Shown: in pieces, positions 1 through 10,756 of the stretch
How the letters are laid out: each line of letters starts with the position of its first letter
Numbering within the stretch: the stretch's first letter is position 1
Source of the DNA: Pontederia crassipes
Taxonomy: Eukaryota; Streptophyta; Magnoliopsida; Commelinales; Pontederiaceae
Length of the DNA stretch: 64,000 nucleotides
Reading direction: 5' to 3'
Assembly: GCA_030549335.1 (NCBI GenBank)
Contig: CM060189.1
Location: 49,074,917-49,138,916 of the forward strand
The notes under the pieces: model-generated
What the model saw: only the letters and a program-made list of their open reading frames with translations
Told to the model about the DNA's origin: nothing
Databases searched by the model: none
Made by a program: the position numbers and the translations under genes

Positions 1-1320
1 TGGATCCTAAAAACTTATTCCCTTCCATGTTTATCAACGTGATCTTATATATAAATAAAAAGGTAAAAGAATATAAATCACATAATATTGTATGTTATTA
101 ATTATTATGAAATCCATGTATTGTCCCTTTGTCGCCCAAGTGCTCCTTTCCATATTTACCATTGTGATCTTGTATAAATAAAAAGTAAAGAAATATAAAT
201 CACATAATAACATCATCATCATCATCGTCCAATATCATATTTTATAATGTATTATTATCAATTCTTTAGAAATATCCTTTATAAATATATTTACTTAATA
301 CCTTAATTTTTAAGGAATAAGCAAGCTGTGGACCCTACTCCACAGCTCCCTTATTCCCAGTATGGAAAAAGGAGCACTTGGACGACAATTTAGAGGGACA
401 ATGTGGATTGTTTGTTTGTCAGATAATGCACATTGCTTAAAAATTTAAACAAATAAATAAGATAATGTGATAGGCTCATCTAATTTTAAATTCAAATTAT
501 GAATCTAGAAAAATCACATAGAAGAAAATCCCCATTAGAAAATATATATATTTTAACTAATGTAAGAGCAAAGTGGTTTACTTAGGGATAAACATAAAAA
601 CTAAAATTTTTGACATCCCAAAAGAAAAAACCAAATGGTGTTTTTCTATATAAAATATTATCCAAGAAGTCCCATGGAGCCTTATATAATAAAATAATAT
701 TTCTAACATATATAAATTACTGAATTAACGTAAATGCATATTAATGAAAAGTATATAAACTACAAAGAACGGCGATATTAAGAATAAAATACAATAATCA
801 TATTAATTTATAAAACAAATATTATTAAACGTTCTTATAAATATACAATTAATAAAAGTCTAGAAAGAATCCGTGTCTTTATTAGAAAAAAAAATAAATG
901 TCTAAAAGACGTAAGCTATTCTTTTATATTTTAAAAAGTATTCGCTGCCATCATCATCTCTATCTAAATTTATTTTTATTTTACTGCACACAAGAACTGT
1001 TTGGCAAATGGAATCGAGTCAACATGACCTTGATTCTAAATCGTGGGTCGGACGCGGACGTTGATTTTTTTTTTTTGACTTTTTTTTTAAATGACATTTT
1101 ACCTTTTTTTTCAAACTTTGTTCTTTATCATTTTTTTTGTAACTTTTCTTATATAAGTCAATTTATTTTATTATATATATAATATAATTAATAAAATATT
1201 GATATAAACACAATTCGAATTATTCACAGAACTTTGTGAAACTCTAATTCAAACGACTTCTAAATCTTTATCTGAATTAGTTTATTTTTAAATATTTTAG
1301 TTTGCCGTTAGATTTGACTT
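1..1320. other. AT-rich upstream intergenic DNA
   Basis: No coding sequence is recognised. The stretch is AT-rich with homopolymer T runs near 1067-1134. It contains the duplicated and inverted short repeats listed separately. Short open frames here have low-complexity translations and no family resemblance. Confidence 0.6.
22..410. repeat. Local direct and inverted duplications (MITE-like debris)
   Basis: About 65 bp at 22-87 is repeated imperfectly at 146-208; both copies contain a GTGATCTT core, an ATAAATAAAAAG stretch and AAATCACATAATA. Separately, 111-153 is imperfectly inverted at about 361-410 (shared AAGTGCTCCTTT core and its complement). This combination suggests a decayed foldback element or nested small duplications. 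No target duplication was identified. Confidence 0.5.
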
Positions 1321-1327
1321 ACTTGTG

Positions 1328-1340
1328 ATATATAAAAAGG
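1328..1340 (+). promoter_or_regulatory. Possible TATA box upstream of GT-1
   Basis: A TATATAAAAA motif lies about 460 bp upstream of the GT-1 ATG. The transcript start is unknown, and the region is so AT-rich that this could be chance. A pyrimidine-rich tract follows at 1550-1590, as is common in plant 5' leaders. Confidence 0.3.
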
Positions 1341-1549
1341 GAAATATACGAAAATTTATCATGAAAAATAGAAATGAAAGAAAACAAAATAGAACTAGAA
1401 ATAAAAAACGAAAACGAAAATAAAAAAGTGGGGCCGTTTCCACACCCCAAAATGGAAATAAGAAAGAGGAATAAAAATGATACAGAAGAAGACGCCATTG
1501 CGCTACGACGCACCTCCTCACACTCCTGCAATAAAAATCTCACCTTTGT

Positions 1550-1590
1550 TTCTCTCTCTCTCTCCCCCTCCATCCCTCGCTCCCTCTTCC
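1550..1590 (+). promoter_or_regulatory. CT-rich tract (Y patch / 5' leader)
   Basis: An almost pure CT run of about 40 bases lies 210-250 bp before the GT-1 start codon. Such tracts are typical of plant core promoters and 5' untranslated leaders. The assignment rests on composition and position only. Confidence 0.4.
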
Positions 1591-1798
1591 ATTCATCAAT
1601 TCGTTTCATTCGCCTTGTCATTGTTGCTTGAGATGGGCTTCGTTTCTCTGAGATGTCACTCCTCACGTTAGACCAACATCTCAACCAACCCCCTACCCTT
1701 GCTTCCAGCGAAGGCCCCGGCCATCGCTAGCCCTCGACGACGAAGCCTCCGCTGCGGAGGGGCCAGCGGAGGCGTTGCCCCCGGATCCGTCTGACGGC

Positions 1799-3937
1799 AT
1801 GTACTTGACGGACAAGCCGGAAAATGGCGTTGGATTCTACGGCGGTGGCACGGGATCACCGCCACCGCAGACGCAGCAGATGATGGTTATGGGCGAGAGT
1901 AGCAGCGAGGAGCACAAGGTGAGGGCGCCCAAGAAGCGGGCGGAGACTTGGGTGCCGGAGGAGACGCGGAGTCTCATCGCCCTCCGCAAGGAACTGGACG
2001 GGCTGTTCAATACGTCCAAATCGAACAAGCATCTCTGGGAGCAGATCTCGACGAGAATGCGGGAGAAAGGTTTCAACCGTTCGCCTACCATGTGTACGGA
2101 CAAATGGCGCAATCTTCTCAAGGAGTTCAAGAAGGCCAAATACCAGCAGGCCAAGGAGACGCGATCAGTAAAGATGCCGTATTACAAGGAGATTGATGAG
2201 CTGATCAAAGCCAGGAGCAAAAATCCGGCTTCAAGTATGCGGTTGCGGCTCCTGCACCTGTGCCAGCGTCCAAGGTTGATACCTACCTGCAGTTTTCTGA
2301 TAAAGGTATCATATTTTAACATTTCAAAATTTGAATCTGGAATGTTAACTGAGAACAGATGGCCTCTCTTTTTGTTCTTGTGCTTAGGTTCCATTTTCTG
2401 CAATTACATAATGATAAAATGCTCCTTCCTTTTCCTTCTCAAAAAAAAAAAAAGATAAAATGCTCCTTTTCTTGCCTTCTGAGGTGTCAACTTGTTTGAT
2501 CATTTTAGAAACCTTGCAATATTGTTATTACCTTTCTTAATCATAAGAGAGATTATTTAAGTGATTATTTAGGAGTTAGATTCTAGATAACTCTAGGCAA
2601 TTATTTATCTGCAGTGTTGAATTTAAATAAAACCATTTCTATTTACCAGGACATTAAGTGTTAATATCTAATGGTACTTAATAAGTCTGACAAGTTTATT
2701 CGCCTTCTACTGTTACACATGATGTTCCCTGGGCATGAGTGCATCCCATTGTGTTTCCTAACCTGAATCTTTTGACTATTTTGTAGTAAAGTGGTTGGTG
2801 TTTTTTCTTCCGTTGGGATTTGCCCCAAAGATACATGAGGATTTCATTTCCATTTTGGTCGAATTATATGGTGACATGTACAAGGTGCTCAGCAGTTATG
2901 TAGAAAACCTGTTTTATCAATGTGAAAGGGATATTTACATATACGAGGTGAAGAATGCAAACTCGACTACTCTGGCCAAAGTTTTGCCAGATTTACAGCA
3001 CGATAACTCATGTTATCCACATAACACCTTCTCTCCTCTAAATATACAAGTGTTCTGTCCAGTATAGGGAAAAATAAACAATATTGTACTCATTTAATTC
3101 ATGAATATGATGATGACGTAGAGGCGAACCCACATTTTAGTGGTTGTTAGACATGAAGCATTTGAAAAAAAATTCTGATTTTTTTTTTCAGTTGACATAT
3201 TATAACTGGAAACAAGATTATTGATAACTTCATCTTCAATAAAGTTTTGAGTTCAATGTATTTTTTTAAAGATAATTTACACTGCATGAGTGGAATTTCT
3301 TTTGATTTTTTTTCTTTATTTTACCTTTTTTGTTCTTTTTGCAGATTGACTATGGTTGTTTTGTAAGGATCTTCTCGTGTTTTTAAAGCTTATTTAGAAA
3401 TATTAGGATTTAGGATATACAAGGTGGTAACTTTTTTTTCGAAGAGAGATACAAGGTGATAACTGGACCTGCAAAAGGTAATTCAAGTTTTGATAGATAA
3501 TAGATACTAGGAATAGTGACAAATTGCATAAGCCATCAATTTTCTTACAACCCATGAATTCAAATGACTAGGTGCTAAAAAAATATTGGTAACAGAGACA
3601 CATTTGATAACTTTCTCACAGAATGTACCATTATGAACTAGGGTGATGTAGTTTCTAGGCCTCTTTCTGGTAGACAGTTGCATTTTCATAGTACTTGTAT
3701 TGGCCAAGCATGTCGCTTTTTCGTATGTTGGCTCGTAAATGGATCTTTAGCTGCTATTTTTTCCATAAGAGTTTTTGACATTCAAGATTGTTTGGAAATA
3801 AGAAATTGTCTCATTTATGGATGTTTCTTCTTAGATTAGATGATAGCTTTAAAGTCTAGCTTTATTTATTCATCATGCAGTGTTTGTATTTTCTTATAGG
3901 TCTTGATGATACTAACACTCCATTTGGATCCACTGAA

Positions 3938-3983
<46 letters not shown>

Positions 3984-6900
3984 TAATGTTCTTTTTTGTA
4001 GAAAAAAAATCTATCATGTTTTCTTTCACTTTCTGTGTTCTTTTCCCCTGCATCTTGACCTGGGTTTATGTTGCTCTAAATACTTATGGAATTCTGCATG
4101 ACCTATGACATCTAGTGTTGTTCTTATATGCTTCTCTTCAAGTTACCTTTGAATTTGCATCCTCTAATTAGAGTCAACTAGCAGCCAGTGAACTTTTGTG
4201 TTCCATGCATAATTACAAATACTATGATAATGTTTATTATGTTTGATAAAAAATGGTTTTGCATGTGTACATGGTTAACGTGCAAGATCACTTCTCAAAA
4301 AAAGTGCAAGATCACTAATAATTTTTTTACTTATCGAAAAAGGTAGAAAAAGAACACTGCATTAATTTTGTTTCCTAAAGTAGCAAGGCAAAAAATGTAA
4401 TGTTGGCAGAAGCCATAAGTTTGGCACATGTAAAAAGGAAAGAAATGTATAAGTTTAGAGACAATATGTTTGTTGAATAAAATGCAGAATGTTAATTAAG
4501 AAAATTTGATGTAAGATACCAAATAGGAGTAAATAACAATTAAGAATCTTTTATTCTATATTTATCTTGAAACGGAATAATTTTCTGAAAGACTTAGACA
4601 TCGCATGCAAGGAGACATACAACAACAACAAAGCCTTATCCCACTAGGTGGGGTCGGCTACATGGATCATACGACGCCATTCCGCATTCGTTGATCCATG
4701 TTCATGAGATTCGACAAAGTTTTACGCTGGCTGTCGGGGCTTAACACAACCCTCCTCCTTTATCCATGCTTGGGACCGGCATGCAAGGAGACATATTTAA
4801 CCTTTTTTATTTGAGGCTTGGCATTTGAAAATTTTATAAAAGAAGAAATTGAAGTGCACATGACCATCATTAATGTACTGCGAAGTTACAAAAAGATGTG
4901 GTTTCATATTATTCTTGTAAAGAAATCCTAAGGGCCGTTAATTAATTATAACATTGTTTGTTATTTTCTTGAGCAAAGTAATGATATTTTTTTAATATGT
5001 TTATTGAAAATGTTTTTCACTAGCACAAAAATGATTAGACAGTGGGTATAAAAATGATCTTAACAGTGGGTATAGTATTGAAAATGTTACCAACATATTT
5101 CATGTCGGTTCTTCCCCTTCCCAGGAAGATTGAGTAGCGGAAGGACAGTATTAGAAGGAAGTTCTTTTGAAAAGGTGCAAATACTACAACAACAACAACA
5201 ACAAAGCCTTATCCCACTAGGTGGGGTCGGCTACATGGATCATACGACTTTTGGAAGGGTGCAAATGGCAATAATAATTCAATCCACTTGGTGGACTGGT
5301 AGAGTATTTGTAGACCAAAGATGAAGGGCGGTTTGGGCGTTCTTGACCTCTGAACTTTCAATGAGGCGTTATTGAGCAAGAAGGGCTGTCAGATCATGGC
5401 TGAGAACAAAGGTTTAATGTTTGAAATAATCAACACGCATCACGGGAGAAGAATGTGGGATGAGAGCTTTCTACGACACCGTGGCGTGTCACCTTTCTGG
5501 AGAGGTGTTTCTTTGATCTTACACAAGACAAGACCATTTCCTCGGATTGGTCTGGACAAGGAGTTTCTTTCTTGGAAAGATGACTGGCTACTATCTGGCT
5601 CCTTGGTCTTGAGATTCCCTAGACTGTTTGCGATCGCCCATGACAGGGATAGCACCATTGCTGAGGTCTGGTGCTATCCGGGAGACTGACACAGGGGTGT
5701 TTGTCTCCACGTTTCTCCTCCCCTCTTTCGGATTGGAGAGATGATTCTGGAGCTTCTCAACGATGTCTCTATGACCTTTCGGATCTGGAACAATGGTAAT
5801 TTTGGGGTAAGTTCTGCATATGGATTACTGTTGGATCATTCTCATTGCAATGATAATAAGTTCCTGGCTGATTGTTGGAGGATCTGGCAGGCGAGAGTTC
5901 CTTTAAAGATCAAGATCTTCTTATGGAAACTTAGGAGGGGCAGAATTCTCACAGCAACACGTGGCTGGTCTGGTGGAATCGCCACTGACTTGCGGCATCT
6001 GTCATGATGCAGAAGAGAACATCGACCACCTGTTTTTCCAGTGTAGAAGTTCTCGTGAAGTGTGGTTCAGACCAAGTATTTCTAATATCTCCACCTCGTC
6101 AGAGGCTGATTTCTGGATTTCATTTAGAAGAGGGGGACTGCTAAGTGACATGATCAGATACAGATCCAGAAGGGGCGTGAAAGTAATTTGTGCAACGCTG
6201 TGGACGATTTGTCTGCAAACAAATATTGTGGTGTTTCAACAGGGCTTCAGTTATGTGGAAAATATAATCTCTCACGTCAGGACTTTGAACAGGGATTGGC
6301 GTCTCTTGGGTTAGATTGTAGGATGGTGATTGTTCTTTTTCATCATTATCTCCTACTGTGTTCGCTGGTATGTTGTTTGTCGGTGACCAGCTATCTCTTT
6401 TGGCCGGAATTGTATCCAGTTGCACCTCTTTTAAATGTCAATTAAAAGTAATCTGGGTGGTTAACAGTTGGTTAATTATCCTTTTTCCCTCTCAGAAAAA
6501 CAGTGGCAATATTATAAAATAATTTTACATCATCAACTACGTATGACGTAGTTGTCTAATAAATGTTTGTATCCCTCAAAAAGACAATGAATTAACCTTC
6601 AGCATTATGTGTTATTTTCCTCACTAATAATGAAGTATGTGTTTATTGAGAATGTTGTTGCATTAGCACAAATCATGACTAGACGGTGGGTAGATAGATG
6701 ACATTAACAGTCCTTATACTGTAAAATTTATATTCATCATTATGTACCATAGTTTCCCATTAATAAACATGGAGTTCCACCCAAAAGAGTTATGTAGATG
6801 GTTCCACATCCTGATAGGGATGTCAATATTCCTCGAGGCTCAGGAAATATTCCTTTATTAGGGCCCCAACTTTGGAGATTTTTTCCCTGCAGGAGTGGGG

Positions 6901-9900
6901 ATGGAGGCATAGTCCCCCCAATATTCGAGGTATCAGGGTGGGGAATATTTTTTTTTGAAAGTGAAAAGGATGATTGCCATGTTTGCAATCATCCAACTTT
7001 ATTGCTGTGGGCTAATATGTACAAGTATCAGGGTGGGGAATATTGCTCTTGCTCCGCGGGGTTTCCCCATCTCGGCACACATTTAATATGCAAAGAAAAG
7101 ATAATTTTTAAAATGGTTATTTGGTAAAAATATTTGATATTATGATCTATCAATTTTGTTTGTTATATTACAATGTTTAAATAAGTCTTGCAAAATATTT
7201 GTTTATGTTAAATTTTGTGGAATCGGGATCCTTGCAGGATTTGGGCATCCCGTGGACGGAGGCAGGGAAATAAGTTCCCCCGCCATGGGGATTTGGGGCG
7301 GGGATGGGGTCGGGTCAGGGGGGCAGGGCGGGGAACATATCCCTTGCCCCGAATAGGGTTGGGTGCGAGCACTACGTCCGGCAACCATCCTTTATTCTCT
7401 CTGAGAAATAAAAGATTATTTTGTTATTTAATATTTAAACTCAAAATAAGTCCATATCTTGTGAATTTTGTTATTTTGTTATTTTGTTATTTAATATCTT
7501 GTGAATACCATACATGAATTATATCCTTCCCTGCAACTTCCTGAGAAGTAAGAATCTCATGCTGCTTCTTCATGGGGCACAGCTTTTGAAATGTTTGATC
7601 ATGATAGGAATTTCTGAATGTACTCCCTTTTCCTCCTGCAATAACGTCAGTTGCTCCAACATATACATCCTTGGAAAATTCTCATGAACCAGAAACATGT
7701 TTCCCGAGATAATTAACTTAAAATAAGTCAGGAACTTACATACTCATATAGCTTTGTTTTAGGTTTACCTCTACAATCAACATACAAAGAGTCTTTTTAG
7801 TCTAAACCACTGCCAAGATAGAAAAGTTTGTATTTCCTGCATTTTATAGCCGGTCCCAAGCCCGGATAAAGGAGGAGGGTTGTGTTAGGCCCCGACAGCC
7901 AGCGTAAAATCCTGTCGAATCTTATGAACATGGATCAACGAATATGGCGTCGTATGATCCATGTAGCCGACCCCACCTAGTGGGATAAGGCTTTGTTGTT
8001 GTTGTTGTTGTTAATATTTAAACTCACAGATCTATCAATTAAGTACATCCTTTATTGATTGATTGACTTGTAGCTAATGTGACAACCACATAATGAACTT
8101 GGAGTAAGATTGCATTAACCACTGGTGGCATGCACAATATATAGTCCCTTGCCACAGCGTCCTCTTACATCATGAAGTTAAGAGTCTAAACATATAAGTT
8201 GACTTTCTTTGTGCAGTATCATAGATAGGTTGTGTCCCAACAATTCCTCACACCTCTTTTGTAACATCACTGTTGTATAATGTTTTCATGACTGAGCATC
8301 AATGAAATTGCACATGACAATTGACTTCATGGTGTATGGTCAGCAATATTTTTCCCAAGAAAAAAGAAGCATGTGGAGGAAGGCAATGAAAGGAAGTGTT
8401 GAGATGCAACAACTCATGGCTGCAAAGTCCTATGGTAGCATGCTTACATGCTACTTTACATAGAGTGATCTATATAAAATGCATGATAGTTGTGATGTTT
8501 TTGTAAGAAAAAAGGTGAAGCTTTCTTTACTTGTGTAAATATAAGGATATTATGATAATATGTGAGTGTAATGATATTTACTCGCCCAAGGGTCATAATT
8601 ACTCAGGTTCAATTCTAGAATTTTATAGCCGGTCCCAAGCCCGGATAAAGGAGGAGGGTTGTGTTAGACCCCGACAACCAGTGTAAAACCCTGTCGAATC
8701 TCATGAACATGGATCAACGAGGCGTCGTATGATCCATGTAGCTGACCCCACCTAGTGGGATAAGGCTTTGTTGTTGTTGTTTGTTGTTGTTCAATTCTAG
8801 AATTTTAATGAATTTGATGAAAGGAGATTAATGCCCATTAATTTCCCATAGCAAAGGGAGAGAAAAAATACTGTATTCCCTTTTTCAGAACAATATATAT
8901 AATAGGGGTTCTGTATGACATTTAACTTAAATTTTATAAATTACTTAATTTATACACTATGTAATGTAATGGTTACTCTTAAAAAGTTATAATAATAAAA
9001 AAACTAACTAAAAAATATAGAAAATATACTGAAAATAGAAAGCTTCCTTGCATGTGCTATGTAAACTTTACTTCATGTAGGTTTTCTCATCCACAAATTT
9101 TGCATGGATAGATTATTGGCTGATTCTCTTAGAAGTTTAGTTTTGTTATTATTGATGAAATGCTAATTTTTCAGAGTCCCACAGACTCATTATGTTATGT
9201 ACTACTTTTTTGCTCATTTTACTTATAAGACTTGTTCTTCTTCATAGGTTCAGAAAGTTGTAGGTCAGCACATGATGTGGACCGGCCTCTGAATCATTAT
9301 AGGCATCCTCTTGGGACCACAGCTGCTGATGCAGATACCCCCATGGAATTGGAGGAATACATCTCCAAATGGTAGAATCACGTGTCTCTGGCCGTATGCT
9401 TATGGTGTTTCATTGTTTCTTCCTTTTTCAATGTTGTCTTATACTTTGTTCTAATGTTCATTTGCACTTAATTTAATAGTTTGACTTTTTTAACTAGAAA
9501 ATCATGCCTCCTATGGTGGAAGGGTGATTTCAGTCAAATGGGGAGATTATTCTAAGAAGATTGGTATTGATGGAACATCGGAAGCGATAAAGGAGGCGAT
9601 CAAGTCTGCATTTGGTTTGAGAACTAGGAGAGCCTTTTGGTTGGAGGGCGAAAATATTGTTGTCCATAGCCTTGACAGGAATATACCCTTGGGAACATAT
9701 ACTCTTCATCTTGATGAAGGTAAATTTTATAACCTTATATTTTGGCTTTAGGTTTAGTAGTTCTATTAAGAGGATGCAAATATATTTGAACATTTTCTCT
9801 GCATATGACTGCCATAGTTCATTTTTGTTTTATGCTGAATAGTGTGTGTTCACTACATTTACAAGATTACTGATAATTAAAATTCACTAAAAAATTCACC

Positions 9901-10756
9901 ACATATTTCCAATAATTTAGTGCATGTGAATAAGGTAACATAAGGAGCATTAATTTAAAACAGATTGTCAAGTAATCCAGAAAGATTAGCTCGACAAAAC
10001 ACCTTTTTAGTTTTGGTCTCTCTGAGAAGCATAAAATATTGTGGCAAGAATCACAAGATCTGCTTGTCAAAAGAATTGTATAATACTAAGACAAAAAAAT
10101 AAACCAAATAGATGAAAAGGATGTAATGAAACAGGGAACTGCTTGGAATTTGTAAAGGAATGCTGGCAGGTGAAGGACTTGAGTTTTTATGAGTGATTTA
10201 TGGAACTTGTTAAAACATTGTGAAAGCAAGTTCTTTTGACATGCCTAGTGTTCTTGTGAAACCCTGTTAGCTTATGTCAAGAATATGACAATGGGATGAC
10301 ATCGTCCTTTTCTAGCCTATTCTGTTTTATGAAATTTTAAAGACATTTTTTTTTCTGTGATGCCCCTCAAAAGATGAAGAAAAGCTAAAGGAATTTCGTA
10401 TCTCCTTATAATCTGATAGTATAGTTAAACCCATCGACACTTATTTTTTATCCTTCACATTGTGCACTTTTCCTCACGCATGTCTAGTTGTGATTTGTTA
10501 TTTGCAACTCAGGCAATTCAAGTTTCTTATAGAAACTATTTGATTGGTTCAGGGATAAAAATAAAAGTTTGTATATACGATGAGACTGACGGTATGCGGG
10601 TCTGCACGGAAGAAAAGACTCTACACAGAAGACGATTTCCATGATTTTCTTATGCACCGTGGCTTGGCAGGCCTCAGGGAGTTGAGTAGCTTTAGAAGCA
10701 TCCACACTCTCGACGACCTTCAACCCGGTGCAATGTATCAGGGTGTAAGGTGTTAA
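1799..10756 (+). CDS. GT-1-type trihelix transcription factor, frame broken by three indels
   Basis: Four exons: 1799-2305, 9248-9371, 9498-9719 and 10553-10756. All three introns (6942, 126 and 833 bp) have GT/AG ends and are phase 1. The ATG at 1799 is chosen because it begins the [10 protein letters not shown] leader expected of GT-1; the open frame upstream has no other ATG. The trihelix DNA-binding domain (residues 49 to about 125) holds the three spaced tryptophans and [18 protein letters not shown]. Exons 3-4 encode the conserved GT-1 C-terminus ([23 protein letters not shown]). GT-1 proteins are nuclear and bind GT elements (GRWAAW-type boxes) in light-regulated promoters; this role is family knowledge. 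The frame is broken three times. One A is missing in an A5 run at 2219-2223. One extra C sits in a C5 run at 9338-9342. Two bases, probably CT, are missing near 10617-10622. If these are repaired the protein would be about 352 aa, close to the family length. There are no other in-frame stops, so this is either a young pseudogene or an assembly consensus error. Confidence 0.88.
3941..3979. repeat. AT dinucleotide microsatellite
   Basis: About 19 uninterrupted AT units lie in GT-1 intron 1. It is a simple repeat and likely polymorphic in length. Confidence 0.95.
4620..4778 (-). mobile_element. SINE-like retroposon copy 1 with 17-bp TSD
   Basis: This is an inverted copy of the family at 7847 and 8626; its tail reads as CAA repeats followed by GCCTTATCCCACTAGGTGGG. 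It is flanked by a perfect 17-bp target duplication, GCATGCAAGGAGACATA, at 4603-4619 and 4779-4795. The TTG-repeat tail resembles Au-type plant SINEs as I remember them; the family name is not verified. Retroposition is well supported by the TSD. Confidence 0.85.
5076..6587 (+). pseudogene. LINE (L1-type) reverse transcriptase C-terminal fragment
   Basis: A 5'-truncated non-LTR retrotransposon in GT-1 intron 1. The translation shows the end of a plant LINE reverse transcriptase: [14 protein letters not shown], then IRRKFFWKGA, then [10 protein letters not shown]. Next comes a zf-RVT-like region with [17 protein letters not shown] and the metal-binding [18 protein letters not shown], ending at about 6314. 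Stops and frameshifts break it (near 5336, 5689 and 6005). The rest to about 6587 would be 3' untranslated sequence. A truncated SINE interrupts it at 5183-5248. The endonuclease and most of the RT are absent, so it cannot move itself. Both edges are approximate. Confidence 0.8.
5183..5248 (-). mobile_element. 5'-truncated SINE-like copy inside the LINE
   Basis: Only about 65 bp of the 3' end of the SINE family is present, in inverse orientation. The 18-bp flanks at 5165-5182 and 5249-5266 match with two differences (TTTTGAAAAGGTGCAAAT against TTTTGGAAGGGTGCAAAT), an aged target duplication. The LINE reading IRRKFFWKG-A continues across the site when the insert is ignored, so the SINE is younger than the LINE. 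Confidence 0.8.
6815..7390. mobile_element. GC-rich repeat block, hAT-like non-autonomous candidate
   Basis: The block starts TAGGGATGTCAAT and ends near GGCAACCATCC, so its ends are weak inverted repeats of the kind seen in plant hAT elements. The interior is rich in GGGG/CCCC motifs (for example GGGGATGGGGTCGGGTCAGG near 7300) and stands out from its AT-rich surroundings. Open frames in it are low-complexity Gly/Pro artefacts. No 8-bp target duplication was found, so the class call is tentative. Confidence 0.35.
6950..7024 (-). mobile_element. 75-bp truncated retroposon with 20-bp TSD
   Basis: The 20-bp sequence at 6930-6949 (GTATCAGGGTGGGGAATATT) is repeated exactly at 7025-7044. The insert starts with a T run, which is a poly(A) tail read from the other strand. 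This is the signature of a severely 5'-truncated LINE or SINE insertion on the - strand. It also contains an internal inverted repeat (GGATGATTGCCATG / GCAATCATCC). Confidence 0.8.
7847..8012 (+). mobile_element. SINE-like retroposon copy 3
   Basis: This full-length-looking copy begins TAGCCGGTCCCAAGCCCGG and ends GGGATAAGGC followed by TTG repeats. It is about 166 bp and nearly identical in layout to the copy at 8626. No clear target duplication was found. It lies in GT-1 intron 1, in the same orientation as the gene. Confidence 0.8.
8626..8788 (+). mobile_element. SINE-like retroposon copy 4 with 19-bp TSD
   Basis: This is the same family as the copy at 7847. A perfect 19-bp duplication, GTTCAATTCTAGAATTTTA, flanks it at 8607-8625 and 8789-8807. 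The 3' tail is TTG repeats with one irregular unit. The perfect TSD suggests it is among the younger insertions in the intron. Confidence 0.87.

Larger units (their letters stand above)
4935..6725. repeat. About 140-bp direct duplication flanking the LINE
   Basis: The segment 4935-5075 resembles 6588-6725 along its whole length. Shared cores include TTAGCACAAA (CTAGCACAAA in the first copy), TAGAC-GTGGGTA and TTAACAGT. Identity looks about 70-75% by eye. The LINE fragment lies exactly between the copies. This is far longer than a LINE target duplication, so a pre-existing tandem repeat or a segmental event is more likely. Confidence 0.6.
2306..9247 (+). other. Unusually long GT-1 intron 1, filled with retroposons
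   Basis: The donor is at 2306 (G/GTATC) and the acceptor ends at 9247 (TTCATAG). The contents are an AT microsatellite, four SINE-like copies, a LINE fragment, a GC-rich hAT-like block with a 75-bp insertion, and AT-rich filler. From 2306 to 3940, 4000 to 4600 and 8800 to 9240 I see nothing beyond AT-rich sequence. The other two introns of the gene are 126 and 833 bp. Confidence 0.8.

Noticed and set aside
1775..1798. Upstream extension of the GT-1 frame starting with TTG at 1775
   Set aside because: Plant genes start at ATG, and the ATG at 1799 gives the N-terminus expected of GT-1 proteins.
2795..3067. 90-codon frame in GT-1 intron 1
   Set aside because: The beginning looks protein-like but matches no family that I know, has no splice context and lies inside a phase-consistent intron.
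3861..4108. Frames across the AT microsatellite
   Set aside because: Tyr-Ile repeats from an AT run inside an intron.
7156..7517. Gly-rich frames in the GC-rich block
   Set aside because: They are translations of GGGG-type repeats. Several frames are open at once, which indicates composition rather than coding.
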